DNA of 64,000 bases from Lysobacterales bacterium (GCA_030065125.1 JASJDM010000024.1:1-64000); one strand, 5' to 3'; positions 16,481 through 25,114 are shown, counted from the first letter of the stretch. Notes: generated from the sequence alone by a model not told the origin. Numbers and translations are program-made.

Positions 16481-17050
16481 ATGGCCAGCTATAACACCAA
16501 TGAATTTCGTTCCGGCCTGAAGATCATCCTCGACGGTGATCCGTTCAGCATCGTAGAAAATGAATTCGTCAAGCCCGGCAAGGGCCAGGCATTCAACCGG
16601 GTCAAGGTTCGCAACCTGAAAACCGGACGCGTTATCGAAAAAACCTTCAAATCAGGAGACTCGGTGGAGGCCGCCGACGTTTTCGAACAGGAGATGCAGT
16701 ATCTCTACGCCGACGGGGAGTTCTGGCATTTCATGGTGCCCGATACCTTTGAGCAGTACGCCGCCGACAGCAACGCCGTGGGTGATGCCGCCAAGTGGAT
16801 GAAAGAAGAAGATGTCTGCGTGATGACCCTGTGGAACGGGTCGCCGCTGTCCGTGGAGCCTCCCAATTTCACCGAGCTTCGAATCACCGAGACCGATCCG
16901 GGCGTACGCGGTGACACGTCCGGCGGAGGCAATAAACCGGCCACCCTGGAAACCGGCGCCGTGGTCAAAGTTCCCCTGTTCGTCAACGAGGGGGAGGTGA
17001 TCAAGGTGGATACCCGTTCCGGTGAGTATGTCTCCAGGGTCAAGGACTGA
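16481..17050 (+). CDS. efp: Elongation factor P
   Basis: A 189-residue translation factor that relieves ribosomes stalled at proline runs. Three beta-barrel domains are visible: KOW-like (1-65), OB (about 66-128) and C-terminal OB (129-189). Lys34 in [10 protein letters not shown] is the residue beta-lysylated by EpmB and EpmA, both encoded next door. The ATG at 16481 is fixed by the canonical N-terminus [14 protein letters not shown]. epmA follows directly, with a coupled start. Confidence 0.97.
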   Translation: MASYNTNEFRSGLKIILDGDPFSIVENEFVKPGKGQAFNRVKVRNLKTGRVIEKTFKSGDSVEAADVFEQEMQYLYADGEFWHFMVPDTFEQYAADSNAVGDAAKWMKEEDVCVMTLWNGSPLSVEPPNFTELRITETDPGVRGDTSGGGNKPATLETGAVVKVPLFVNEGEVIKVDTRSGEYVSRVKD

Positions 17051-17052
17051 CC

Positions 17053-18018
17053 ATCGAGTCGCTCACCACAGACCTGAGCTGGCGGCCGACGGCCCCGGAC
17101 GAAGCGCGTCGCATGCGCGCCAGGGTCTACCGCTGGATTCGGGCGTTTTTCGAGGAGCGGCAGGTGATGGAAGTGGAGACGCCGCTGCTGTCCCGCTTCG
17201 GCAACCCCGATCCCATGATTCGCGGTCTGGCGCTGGACCTCGATGGAAACCGCCGGTTCCTGCGGACCTCACCTGAATTTCCTATGAAGCGTCTGCTGGC
17301 GGCCGGTTGCGGCCCGGTGTACGAAATGGGGCGGGTATTCCGTGGCGAAGAATGCGGTGGGCGTCACAACGTGGAGTTCACCATGCTGGAGTGGTACCGC
17401 CCGGGCCTGGATCATCACGGGCTGATGGACGAGGTAGAGGAATTCCTGACCGGACTGTTCGAGTCCGAAGGACGGACATTGACGGCCAATCGGATGACCT
17501 TTCGCGACCTGCTTGGTGGGATCGGCGTCGATCCGCTGGAGGCGAGCGATTCCGCACTGGCGGACCATGCGCGGTCCGCCAGCGGCATTGACGGTGAGCT
17601 CAGCCGGGGTGAGAGCCTCGATCTGCTGCTGGATCGCGCTGCCGCGGATCTGCCGGACGAGGTGCTGAACCTGGTGTTCGATTTCCCGGTGAACCAGGCG
17701 GCACTGGCGCGCCGTTCCGAGGAGGACCCGCGTCTGGCCCACCGCTTCGAAGCTTTCGTGGGGCCCATGGAACTGGCCAACGGGTATGACGAGCTGTGTG
17801 ACGCCGAGGAACTGGAGCAGCGGCTGGATGATGAAAACCATCGGCGTGAGGCGGCGGGGCTGCCTTTGGTGCCGGTGGATCAGGACCTGCTGGCCGCTAC
17901 CTCAGCGGGTATCGCGCCCTGTGCCGGCGTAGCGCTGGGGGTGGATCGGCTGCTGATGACGCTGGGCCGATACCGCCACATCCAGCAGGTCATCAATTTT
18001 CCGGAGGCCATCGCATGA
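17053..18018 (+). CDS. epmA: EF-P--(R)-beta-lysine ligase EpmA, apparent non-canonical start
   Basis: A LysRS-like enzyme without anticodon-binding domain that attaches beta-lysine to EF-P Lys34. Class II motifs are EVETPLLSRF, FRGEECGGRHNVEFTMLEWY and the C-terminal GVALGVDRLLM. The region before the first ATG (17113) is clearly coding: W-R-P-T-A through I-R-A-F-F aligns without gaps with the E. coli N-terminus. No ATG, GTG or TTG precedes the tryptophan in frame. The best start is ATC at 17053, 6 nt after AAGGA (17042-17046), giving 321 residues (E. coli has 325). CTG at 17074 is the alternative. Confidence 0.9.
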   Translation: MESLTTDLSWRPTAPDEARRMRARVYRWIRAFFEERQVMEVETPLLSRFGNPDPMIRGLALDLDGNRRFLRTSPEFPMKRLLAAGCGPVYEMGRVFRGEECGGRHNVEFTMLEWYRPGLDHHGLMDEVEEFLTGLFESEGRTLTANRMTFRDLLGGIGVDPLEASDSALADHARSASGIDGELSRGESLDLLLDRAAADLPDEVLNLVFDFPVNQAALARRSEEDPRLAHRFEAFVGPMELANGYDELCDAEELEQRLDDENHRREAAGLPLVPVDQDLLAATSAGIAPCAGVALGVDRLLMTLGRYRHIQQVINFPEAIA

Positions 18019-19343
18019 CGCAACCGGTCGAGCTTGAAATCAGGGCGCGCTGGGTAGTTCCCGTGAGCCCCACGCCTACCCAGGTGCTGAGCCATGCCTC
18101 GGTCTGGATTGACCAGGGTGAAATCATGGCCGTGGGCGACAGGCAGGCGCAGTCCGGCCGCTTTGAGCCAGAGCGCGTCGTGGAGCTGGATCAGCATGTT
18201 CTTCTGCCGGGGCTGGTGAATGCGCATACCCATTCGCCCATGTCCCTGTTGCGGGGCGTCGGCGATGACATGCCCCTGATGCCCTGGCTGCAGCAGAAAA
18301 TCTGGCCCCTGGAAGCGGCGTTTGTGGATCCGACCTTCGTGGCAGACGGGACTGAACTGGCCGTGGCGGAAATGATCCGCGGCGGCACCACCTGCTGTAA
18401 CGACATGTATTTTTACCCGGACGTGGTGGCCAGGACCTGCCAGGACATCGGTTTTCGCTGTGCGGTGGGAATGATTGTCATCGAGTTTCCATCTCGCTGG
18501 GCCTCTGACACGGACGAGTATTTTCGCCGGGGCATGGAGGTACACGACGAGCTCAAACAGCTGCCGCTGGCGTCCGCCACCCTGGCACCCCACGCGCCGT
18601 ACACGGTGAGTGACGAGTCCCTGCGCCGGGTCGCGACCCTGTCGGACCAGCTGGACCTGCCGGTGAATATCCACCTTCACGAAACTGCCCATGAGGTGGC
18701 AGAGTCGGAACAGCAACACGGCCTGAGGCCATTCGCGCGTCTGCAGCGCCTCGGCCTGGTGAACGAGCACCTGCTGGCCATCCACATGACCCAGCTGACT
18801 GACCATGAAATCGAGACCTGCGCCCACAGCGGGGTGTCGGTGATGCATTGCCCCGAGTCCAACCTGAAGCTGGCCAGCGGCTTCTGTCCGGTCGAAAGGC
18901 TGCGCCGGGCGGGGGTAAAACTGGCCCTGGGCACCGATGGTGCGCCCGCCAATAACGATCTGGACATGCTGGGGGAGATACGGACTGCTGCGCTGCTGGC
19001 CAAGGGCGTGGCCGAGGACGCAGAAGCCCTGCCGGCCTGGGCAGCCCTGGAAATGGCCACCATCAACGGCGCCAGGGCCCTGGGGCTGGGCCAGGTGGTC
19101 GGCAGCATAGAAGCCGGCAAGCGGGCCGACCTGACCGCCATCCGGCTGGATGCCCTGGAGACCATGCCCAACTATGAAGTGATCTCCCAGGTGGTGTATG
19201 CAACGGGTCGCCAGCAGGTCAGCGACGTCTGGATCGATGGCCGCCGGGTGCTGGACCAGCGCCGGCTCACCAGAATCGATATCGATGATCTCGGTGAGAG
19301 AGTAAAATCCTGGGAACACCGTATTGCGCAGCACGATGGCTGA
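18015..19343 (+). CDS. mtaD: 5-methylthioadenosine/S-adenosylhomocysteine deaminase-type amidohydrolase
   Basis: A 442-residue TRZ/ATZ-family metal-dependent amidohydrolase. The metal site is shown by LPGLVNAHTHSPMSLLRG, NIHLHETAHEV, MHCPESNLKLASG and LGTDGAPANNDLDM. Members in this genomic setting (ahead of ubiG and mupP, as in Pseudomonas) deaminate methylthioadenosine to methylthioinosine; adenosylhomocysteine or other aminopurines remain possible. It overlaps epmA by four bases (ATGA) and ubiG by 8 bp, so the efp-epmA-mtaD-ubiG block may be one transcript. Confidence 0.88.
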   Translation: MTQPVELEIRARWVVPVSPTPTQVLSHASVWIDQGEIMAVGDRQAQSGRFEPERVVELDQHVLLPGLVNAHTHSPMSLLRGVGDDMPLMPWLQQKIWPLEAAFVDPTFVADGTELAVAEMIRGGTTCCNDMYFYPDVVARTCQDIGFRCAVGMIVIEFPSRWASDTDEYFRRGMEVHDELKQLPLASATLAPHAPYTVSDESLRRVATLSDQLDLPVNIHLHETAHEVAESEQQHGLRPFARLQRLGLVNEHLLAIHMTQLTDHEIETCAHSGVSVMHCPESNLKLASGFCPVERLRRAGVKLALGTDGAPANNDLDMLGEIRTAALLAKGVAEDAEALPAWAALEMATINGARALGLGQVVGSIEAGKRADLTAIRLDALETMPNYEVISQVVYATGRQQVSDVWIDGRRVLDQRRLTRIDIDDLGERVKSWEHRIAQHDG

Positions 19344-20088
19344 ATCACTGAGTCAAAACGGCGGGTCCGTGCCAGACAGGCGGATGAACCTGGATCCCGC
19401 CGAGATCGAGAAGTTCGAAAAGCTGGCATCAAGCTGGTGGGATCCCGAGGGCGAGTTCAAACCCCTGCATGATCTGAACCCGGTGCGGCTGGACTACATC
19501 GCCAGCCGGGTGCCGCTGGAAGGGACCGAAGTGCTGGACGTCGGCTGTGGTGCAGGCCTGCTCAGCGAGGCCATGGCCCGCGGCGGAGCGCTGGTCACCG
19601 GCGTCGATGCAGCGGAAAAAGCGCTGTCCATTGCCCGGCTGCACGCGCTGGAGCATGACGTGGAGGTCAACTACGTCTCCGGCACCGCCGAGTCTCTGGT
19701 GGGGCAGCGCCAGTATCCGGTGGTGACCTGCCTGGAGCTGCTGGAGCACGTGCCGGATCCGGATTCCACCCTGCGGGCACTGGCCGAGCTGGTGCAGCCC
19801 GGCGGACACCTGTTTCTGTCGACCTTGAACCGCACGCCCAAGGCGTTTGTTCTGGGTATTGTGGCGGCGGAGTACCTGCTGGGGCTGCTGGCCCGGGGCA
19901 CCCACAGCTATCGCCGGTTCATCAAGCCGTCCGAGATGGTCCGCAGCTGCCGAGGCGCCGGTCTGCGCCTGGTGGATCTGTCCGGACTGGATTACGACCC
20001 GTTCGCGGGAAAAGCCAGCCTGACCGAGGACCTGAGCATCAACTACATCGCCTGCTTCGAGAAAGCAGCTAGCCTGGATGACTCGTGA
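19336..20088 (+). CDS. ubiG: Ubiquinone biosynthesis O-methyltransferase UbiG
   Basis: A 250-residue SAM-dependent methyltransferase that performs both O-methylations in ubiquinone synthesis. The opening NLDPAEIEKFEKLASSWWDP is diagnostic of UbiG. SAM motif I is VLDVGCGAGLLSEA, followed by CLELLEHVPDP, LFLSTLNRTPKAF and GTHSYRRFIKPSE. ATG 19336 gives the standard N-terminus and overlaps the end of mtaD. It is followed by a 226-bp gap rich in hairpins. Confidence 0.95.
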   Translation: MAESLSQNGGSVPDRRMNLDPAEIEKFEKLASSWWDPEGEFKPLHDLNPVRLDYIASRVPLEGTEVLDVGCGAGLLSEAMARGGALVTGVDAAEKALSIARLHALEHDVEVNYVSGTAESLVGQRQYPVVTCLELLEHVPDPDSTLRALAELVQPGGHLFLSTLNRTPKAFVLGIVAAEYLLGLLARGTHSYRRFIKPSEMVRSCRGAGLRLVDLSGLDYDPFAGKASLTEDLSINYIACFEKAASLDDS

Positions 20089-20133
20089 ACCCGCTGACTA
20101 GTAACTTGTTTGCGATTGATTTCGGCGCATTAG

Positions 20134-20294
20134 CCTGCGGTACGCAGGAACGCGAATATCACAGTCGGTCGCTGCCGGATCGGCGCTCGCCGTGGCGGCG
20201 CATCTCGCCCGATCCCAGGCCAACCATAGCGGTACTATGGCCTGGCCCGCGATCGGGCGACCTGCACTCACCACGACGACCGCCGATTCCGGCG
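20134..20294. repeat. Intergenic hairpin cluster between ubiG and mupP
   Basis: CCTGCG-GTA-CGCAGG (20134-20148) has the same 6-3-6 geometry as the array at 10592. A long compound hairpin spans 20205-20260: TCGCCCGATC pairs with GATCGGGCGA (10 bp), CCAGG with CCTGG, and CCATAG with CTATGG, closed by CGGTA. CGCCG-ATTC-CGGCG (20281-20294) and a short CGGC-GCTC-GCCG add further stems. There is no T-tract and no convincing ORF. It could shape mRNA between two co-directional genes or be a selfish palindromic element. Confidence 0.65.
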
Positions 20295-20314
20295 TTCACG
20301 AGTAACCCAGGCTA

Positions 20315-20986
20315 GTGGCTGGCCGTTTCCGCTGTGTATTGTTTGACCTGGATGGAACGCTGGTGGATACGGCGCCGGACATGGTGGGTACTGCCCAGGA
20401 CATGCAGCAGGAAGAGGGCCGGCAGCTGGGCGACTACCAACACCTCAGGCGTTTTGTGTCGCGTGGATCCATGGGCGTTATCAAGGCCGCATTCGAAAAC
20501 GACAGCGAAGCTGCCCAGAAGGACCGGGTGCCGCGCTTCCTGGAGCTCTATTCCAGGCGGCTGAGCCGGCACAGCCGCCTGTTCGAAGGCATGGCGCCGG
20601 TACTGGATGAGATCGAACGCCGTGGCGCCTGCTGGGGTGTGGTCACCAACAAGCCAGGCTGGCTGACGGGGCCGCTGATGCAGGACCTTGGATTGGCGAA
20701 CCGGGCGGCAACGGTGGTCTGCGGCGACACCCTGGCCCGGCGCAAGCCCGATCCCGATCCCGTGCTGCACGCCATGCGCGAGGCCGGCGCCGACGCCGAG
20801 GCAACCGTGTTCCTGGGTGACGACCAGCGGGACGTGGTGGCAGGCCGGGCGGCCGGCGTGACCACCGTTGCGGCCGCTTACGGCTACCTTCCGCCCGGCG
20901 AACAGATAGAGGACTGGAAGGCTGATGCGGTGGTCCGGCACCCCAGCGAAATCAGCGCGCTGCTGGAGGCGCTGGGTTCAGTATGA
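20315..20986 (+). CDS. mupP: N-acetylmuramic acid 6-phosphate phosphatase MupP (HAD family)
   Basis: A 223-residue HAD phosphatase with FDLDGTLVDTAPDM (motif I), VVTNKPG (motif II), RRKPDPDPVL (motif III) and LGDDQRDVVAGRAAG (motif IV). It resembles phosphoglycolate phosphatase, but its position after mtaD-ubiG matches Pseudomonas mupP, and the window also encodes AmgK and MurU, the next enzymes of that recycling route. I therefore favour dephosphorylation of MurNAc-6-phosphate to MurNAc. Gph activity is the alternative. The start is a GTG with a poor ribosome site, preceded by a hairpin-rich leader; the end overlaps rmuC (ATGA). Confidence 0.8.
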   Translation: MAGRFRCVLFDLDGTLVDTAPDMVGTAQDMQQEEGRQLGDYQHLRRFVSRGSMGVIKAAFENDSEAAQKDRVPRFLELYSRRLSRHSRLFEGMAPVLDEIERRGACWGVVTNKPGWLTGPLMQDLGLANRAATVVCGDTLARRKPDPDPVLHAMREAGADAEATVFLGDDQRDVVAGRAAGVTTVAAAYGYLPPGEQIEDWKADAVVRHPSEISALLEALGSV

Positions 20987-22350
20987 GCAATTGGTGGAAC
21001 GGCCTCAGCGCGGGCGATCAGGCCATCATCATCTACGCGGCCTGGTTCCTGGCCGGCGTGCTGGTGGCCAGTGTCGTCGCCTGGCTGCGCATGGCCGGTG
21101 TGCGGGCACGGGGCGCTAACGATCTGACCCGCGTCGAGGCGGAGCTCGACGCCGAGCGCCGGGTGGGTGAAGAGCGCGATAGGGCTTTCAGCGAGGCCCG
21201 GCAGCAGCTGGAAGCCAGTTTCAGCCTGTTGTCCGGCAAGGCGCTGCAGAAAAACGCCGAATCCTTCCTGCGAGTGGCAGAAGATCGGTTCAAACTGCAC
21301 CGGGTCCAGGCCGACAGCCGGCTGGGTGAACGCGAAAAGGCCATTGAAAACCTGGTCAAGCCCGTGACCGACGCGCTGCGCAAAACCGAGGAACAGATCC
21401 GCAATATCGAAAAAGACCGCAAGAGTGCCTTTGGCGCCCTGGAGCGGCACCTGGGCCTGCTGGCTGAAGACCAGAAAGCCCTGCAGCGGGAGACCCGCAA
21501 CCTGGTCCAGGCCCTGCGCCGGCCCGAGGTTCGCGGTCGCTGGGGCGAGCTGACTCTGCGCCGCCTGGTGGAACTGGCCGGCATGGTGGAGCACTGCGAC
21601 TTCGACGAGCAGGTGTCGGTGCGCGGCGACGACGCGCTGCTGCGGCCGGACATGGTGATTCGCCTGCCGGACGAGCGGGAGATTGTGGTGGACGTGAAGA
21701 CGCCGCTGGACGCCTACCTGACCGCCCAGGAGGCTACCGACGAAGCCCAGCGTGAGGCAGCGCTCAGCCAGCACGCCAAGAACGTGCGGGCCCGGGTCAG
21801 GCAACTGGCGGCCAAGGCCTACTGGGAGCAGTTCCAGCACAGCCCGGACTTTGCCGTGCTTTTCATACCGGGTGAGCAGTTCCTGACTGCCGCGCTGGAC
21901 CGTGACCAGCAGCTGCTTGAGGACGCCCTGGCCGAGAAGGTCATTCTGGCCACGCCGACCAGCTTCGTGGCGCTGCTGCGTGCCGTGGCGTTTTCCTGGC
22001 GGCAGGTGGCGCTGATCCGCAATGCGGAGCAGATACGGGAGCTGGCCGAGGAGTTTCACAAGCGGGTGGGCGTGTTTTCCGAGCATTTTGCCCGGCTGGG
22101 CAAGTCCCTCAACTCCACCGTGGATCATTTCAATCGCACGGTGGGTTCCATGGACCGCCAGGTGTTGCCGTCGGCCCGCCGGCTGACAGAGCTGGGAGTG
22201 GCGGAGCGGCGGGAGCTGCAGAATCCGGAGAGCATTGAGAAGCAGGTGCGTTCCCCCCAGCTTGGCGCTGGCACTGACGGCGACGAGACGGGGGGCGAGG
22301 GGCCGGAGAGCGACCCCCAGGGGGAAGAAGTGGGTTCCGATTCTGCCTGA
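20983..22350 (+). CDS. rmuC: DNA recombination protein RmuC
   Basis: A 455-residue RmuC-family protein, linked in E. coli to limiting inversions at short repeats. One membrane helix at about 14-36 (AIIIYAAWFLAGVLVASVVAW) anchors a long coiled coil (about 45-175) followed by a restriction-endonuclease-like core with RWGELTLRRLVELAGM, PDMVIRLPDEREIVVDVKTPLDAY and FAVLFIPGEQFLTAAL. The C-terminus is acidic and low complexity. The gene is coupled to mupP and followed 11 bp later by the next gene. Confidence 0.92.
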   Translation: MSNWWNGLSAGDQAIIIYAAWFLAGVLVASVVAWLRMAGVRARGANDLTRVEAELDAERRVGEERDRAFSEARQQLEASFSLLSGKALQKNAESFLRVAEDRFKLHRVQADSRLGEREKAIENLVKPVTDALRKTEEQIRNIEKDRKSAFGALERHLGLLAEDQKALQRETRNLVQALRRPEVRGRWGELTLRRLVELAGMVEHCDFDEQVSVRGDDALLRPDMVIRLPDEREIVVDVKTPLDAYLTAQEATDEAQREAALSQHAKNVRARVRQLAAKAYWEQFQHSPDFAVLFIPGEQFLTAALDRDQQLLEDALAEKVILATPTSFVALLRAVAFSWRQVALIRNAEQIRELAEEFHKRVGVFSEHFARLGKSLNSTVDHFNRTVGSMDRQVLPSARRLTELGVAERRELQNPESIEKQVRSPQLGAGTDGDETGGEGPESDPQGEEVGSDSA

Positions 22351-22361
22351 CGGTGGTTTGA

Positions 22362-23150
22362 ATGACTGAATCTGCCAGCACGCCGAACCAGTACATCGAA
22401 GAGAAGCTGGCCACGGAGGATCCCGACTTTCTCCTGACCCGCCTGTTCGTGGAGGAGTCGAGACAGCCAATGCTGGGTGCCCTGCATGCCCTGCGAGCCG
22501 AGATGCGCGGCCTGCCCCTTGAAGTCAGCGACCCGGGAGTGGCCCTGCGCAAGGTGACCTGGTGGCTGGAGGAATGGCAGCGCACCCAGGACCGGGAGCC
22601 GCGTCATCCGGTGACCAAAGCCCTGCAGCAGGCCCTGGGGGAAGTGCCTCTGCCGGACCTGGACGGGACCATGTCCGCCGTGCTGTCGCTGGTCCACGGC
22701 CAGTCGCTGCAGGACGTCCAGGCGCTGGAACAACTGGCCTCGGGATTTGCGGAGCCCATGGCGCGACTGGAAGGATTAATGTACGGAGTGGAACCTCCGC
22801 GGGACCACTGGCTGCGCATCACCTGGGTGAGCCTGATGGAAGACCTGGCACCGCTGGCCGCGGCGGGACGGGCGCCGGTTCCGCTGCAGCTGCTGGCCCG
22901 CTACCAGCTGTCCCGTGACGGGCTGGCCGCCGACCCCCAGCGGATCGGTCGGCTCCACGCAGGACTGGCCGAGCTGGCTCCGGCGGTGAAGCAGCCTGAC
23001 TGCAGCCACGCGGCTGTGTACAGCGCGGTGCAGAGTGCCCGCATGTCGGCCCTGGCCCAGGGACGGGTCCTGGGGCGATGGTCACGCTTGTGGACCTGTT
23101 GGCGCGCGGCCCGCAGGCTGCGACGGGCCCAGGGGCAGGTCAATCCATGA
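22362..23150 (+). CDS. Squalene/phytoene synthase-like protein of unknown activity
   Basis: A 262-residue helical protein resembling trans-isoprenyl diphosphate synthases (squalene/phytoene synthase fold). The RLFVEESRQPMLGALHALRAEM opening and KVTWWLEEWQRTQDREPRHPV fit that family. The two Asp-rich DxxxD motifs needed to bind diphosphate-Mg are not evident, so a catalytic role is doubtful; relatives without them act as assembly factors. It overlaps the next gene by four bases (ATGA), so it is translationally coupled to the FMN dehydrogenase. Confidence 0.6.
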   Translation: MTESASTPNQYIEEKLATEDPDFLLTRLFVEESRQPMLGALHALRAEMRGLPLEVSDPGVALRKVTWWLEEWQRTQDREPRHPVTKALQQALGEVPLPDLDGTMSAVLSLVHGQSLQDVQALEQLASGFAEPMARLEGLMYGVEPPRDHWLRITWVSLMEDLAPLAAAGRAPVPLQLLARYQLSRDGLAADPQRIGRLHAGLAELAPAVKQPDCSHAAVYSAVQSARMSALAQGRVLGRWSRLWTCWRAARRLRRAQGQVNP

Positions 23151-24298
23151 GACTGAAAAACTGCTACAAGACCGCGGACTTTCGGCAACTGGCCAGGCAG
23201 CGGCTGCCGGGCCCCGTGTTTCACTACATCGACGGCGGCGCGGACGACGAGACGACTCTCCGGCGCAATACCGAAGCCTTTGATGATTTCGACCTGGTGC
23301 CCAACGTACTGGCCGGTGTCGAGGACGTGGATCTCGGCACCGAGGTCCTGGGGCGACGAATCGACTTTCCGCTGTTTTTTTCGCCTACGGCCATGCAGCG
23401 CCTGTTCCACCACGACGGTGAGTGGGCCATAGCCGATGCCGCGCAGGAACTGGGCACTTTCTTTGGCGTATCCACCATCGGCACCCGCAGCATTGAAGAG
23501 CTGGGCGCGCGCACCAGCGGACCCAAGCTGTTCCAGATCTACATTCACAACGACAATGCGTTGACCGCGGACCTGATCGAGCGCTGCCGGGAATCGGGTT
23601 TTGATGCCCTGGCGCTGACCGTGGACACCGTGGTCGCCGGCAACCGGGAGCGGGACTACGTCACCGGGTTCACCACGCCACCCAAGCTGACGCCTTCCAG
23701 CCTGCTGAGCTTTGCCTTGCACCCGCGGTGGACGCTCAACTACCTGTTGCGCCCCGGCTTTGACCTGCCCAACGTGTCCCGCTACATCGAGGCCGGGTCC
23801 AGCGTGGCCGCTTCGGTGATGGACTACATCAACTCCCAGATGAAAGTCTCCATCAGCTGGGACGACGCGGCCCGAATGATAGAACAGTGGGGTGGTCCTT
23901 TTGCGGTCAAGGGGGTGATGTCGGTGGAGGATGCCAGACGGTGCGTGGACATTGGCGCCACGGCCATCATGGTTTCCAACCACGGCGGGCGACAGCTGGA
24001 TGGATCGCGCTCGCCGTTCGACCAGCTGGCGGCCATTGTGGACGCCGTGGGTGACGAAATCGAGGTGATCCTGGACGGCGGCATCCGTCGCGGCACCCAC
24101 GTCCTGAAAGCCCTGGCCATGGGAGCCCGGGCCTGCTCCGGAGGCAGGATGTACCTTTATGCCCTTGCCGGAGCCGGCAGCGCCGGAGTCAGCCGGGCCA
24201 TGACGCTGCTGCGGGACGAGATCATCCGGGACATGAAACTGATGGGATGCTCAAGACTGTCTGAGCTGAACCGCAGCATGCTGGCGCGACGGCCCTGA
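23147..24298 (+). CDS. lldD: FMN-dependent alpha-hydroxyacid dehydrogenase (L-lactate dehydrogenase-like)
   Basis: A 383-residue flavoprotein of the L-lactate dehydrogenase/glycolate oxidase family, which oxidises alpha-hydroxyacids and usually passes electrons to quinone. Motifs include YIDGGADDETTLRRN, FSPTAMQRLFHHDGE, LTVDTVVAGNRERD, the catalytic SNHGGRQLDG (active-site His) and DGGIRRGTHVLKALAMGA for phosphate binding. ATG 23147 overlaps the previous stop and gives the standard N-terminus. L-lactate is the likeliest substrate, but no permease or lld regulator is nearby, so the gene symbol is tentative. Confidence 0.85.
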   Translation: MRLKNCYKTADFRQLARQRLPGPVFHYIDGGADDETTLRRNTEAFDDFDLVPNVLAGVEDVDLGTEVLGRRIDFPLFFSPTAMQRLFHHDGEWAIADAAQELGTFFGVSTIGTRSIEELGARTSGPKLFQIYIHNDNALTADLIERCRESGFDALALTVDTVVAGNRERDYVTGFTTPPKLTPSSLLSFALHPRWTLNYLLRPGFDLPNVSRYIEAGSSVAASVMDYINSQMKVSISWDDAARMIEQWGGPFAVKGVMSVEDARRCVDIGATAIMVSNHGGRQLDGSRSPFDQLAAIVDAVGDEIEVILDGGIRRGTHVLKALAMGARACSGGRMYLYALAGAGSAGVSRAMTLLRDEIIRDMKLMGCSRLSELNRSMLARRP

Positions 24299-24310
24299 GG
24301 CAGATGGGCG

Positions 24311-25114
24311 TCAGGGGGACGCCGGCATCGGTTCCACCAGCAGTTCCGGATCCACCCGGGCCTTTTTCCAGTTCATGCGCCAGTCCAGGTGCGGACCGGT
24401 GGCCCGCCCGGTGGCGCCGATACGGCCCACCAGTTCACCCTGTTCCACCCGTTGACCGGCGGCGACCAGGATCTCGCTGAGATGTAGAAAGGTGGAAGAC
24501 AGATGGTGCCCGTGGTCGATGATCAGGGTGCCGCCGGAGTAGTACATGTCGTCGTGGGCCAGGGTGATGAGCCCGGGAGCCGGCGCATACACCGGTGTGC
24601 CCACCGGACCGGCCACGTCAACGCCGTAGTGGGGGCGCCGCGGCTGGCCGTTGAGAATCCGCTGGCTGCCGTACACGCCGCTGATTCTGCCCATGGCGGG
24701 CCAGTGGAATCCACCGGCGAAATCGGTGCGGGCATCATCCCGGGCGCGGGCTTCCCTTACCTGGCGGGAGTCGTCCCTGATTCTCGCCAGGACCTCGGGA
24801 GGCGGTGTGACCTGGGCCGGGGGCAGTCCATCCACCCGCTCGATGGCGTAGTCGCGGGGAGCGATCGACAGCTCCCGGGACAGCGAGGTGCCGTCCGTAC
24901 GGGCCACCGTGAGACGGGCGCCAGCCGAGGCGTCCCGGTCAAAGCCCAGGACGAACAATCCCTCGGGGCTGACCCGAACGTCCTGGCTGTCCAGCTGAAC
25001 GGAATTGCCCGGATCGGTCCGGCCGAAAACCACCGCGCCCTGGACCAGGTCACCCTGCAGGCTGATGCTGGGTTCCGAGGCGGTGGCAATGACAAGCAGC
25101 AGTAATCCAATCAC
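24311..25114 (-). CDS. M23 family metallopeptidase (exported)
   Basis: A 267-residue protein starting at GTG with a short hydrophobic signal (MIGLLLLVIATASEPS), an N-terminal beta domain, a charged helical linker (about 105-135) and a C-terminal peptidase M23 domain. Zinc-site segments are RPHYGVDVAGPVGTPV, LIIDHGHHLSSTFLHLSE and GPHLDWRM, where the common HxH reads His-Leu-Asp. Such enzymes cut peptidoglycan cross-bridges or serve as inactive amidase activators. A perfect hairpin (GGCGTC-AGGGG-GACGCC, 24307-24323) straddles its stop codon where it converges with the upstream dehydrogenase gene. Confidence 0.85.
   Translation of the reverse strand: MIGLLLLVIATASEPSISLQGDLVQGAVVFGRTDPGNSVQLDSQDVRVSPEGLFVLGFDRDASAGARLTVARTDGTSLSRELSIAPRDYAIERVDGLPPAQVTPPPEVLARIRDDSRQVREARARDDARTDFAGGFHWPAMGRISGVYGSQRILNGQPRRPHYGVDVAGPVGTPVYAPAPGLITLAHDDMYYSGGTLIIDHGHHLSSTFLHLSEILVAAGQRVEQGELVGRIGATGRATGPHLDWRMNWKKARVDPELLVEPMPASP

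Noticed and set aside
20085..20315. A 76-codon frame in the ubiG-mupP gap
   Set aside because: Proline/arginine-rich, no ribosome site, and fully overlaid by the hairpin cluster.
20315..20986. Phosphoglycolate phosphatase Gph as the product name
   Set aside because: Motifs alone fit Gph, but the mtaD-ubiG context and the presence of AmgK and MurU in the window favour MupP.
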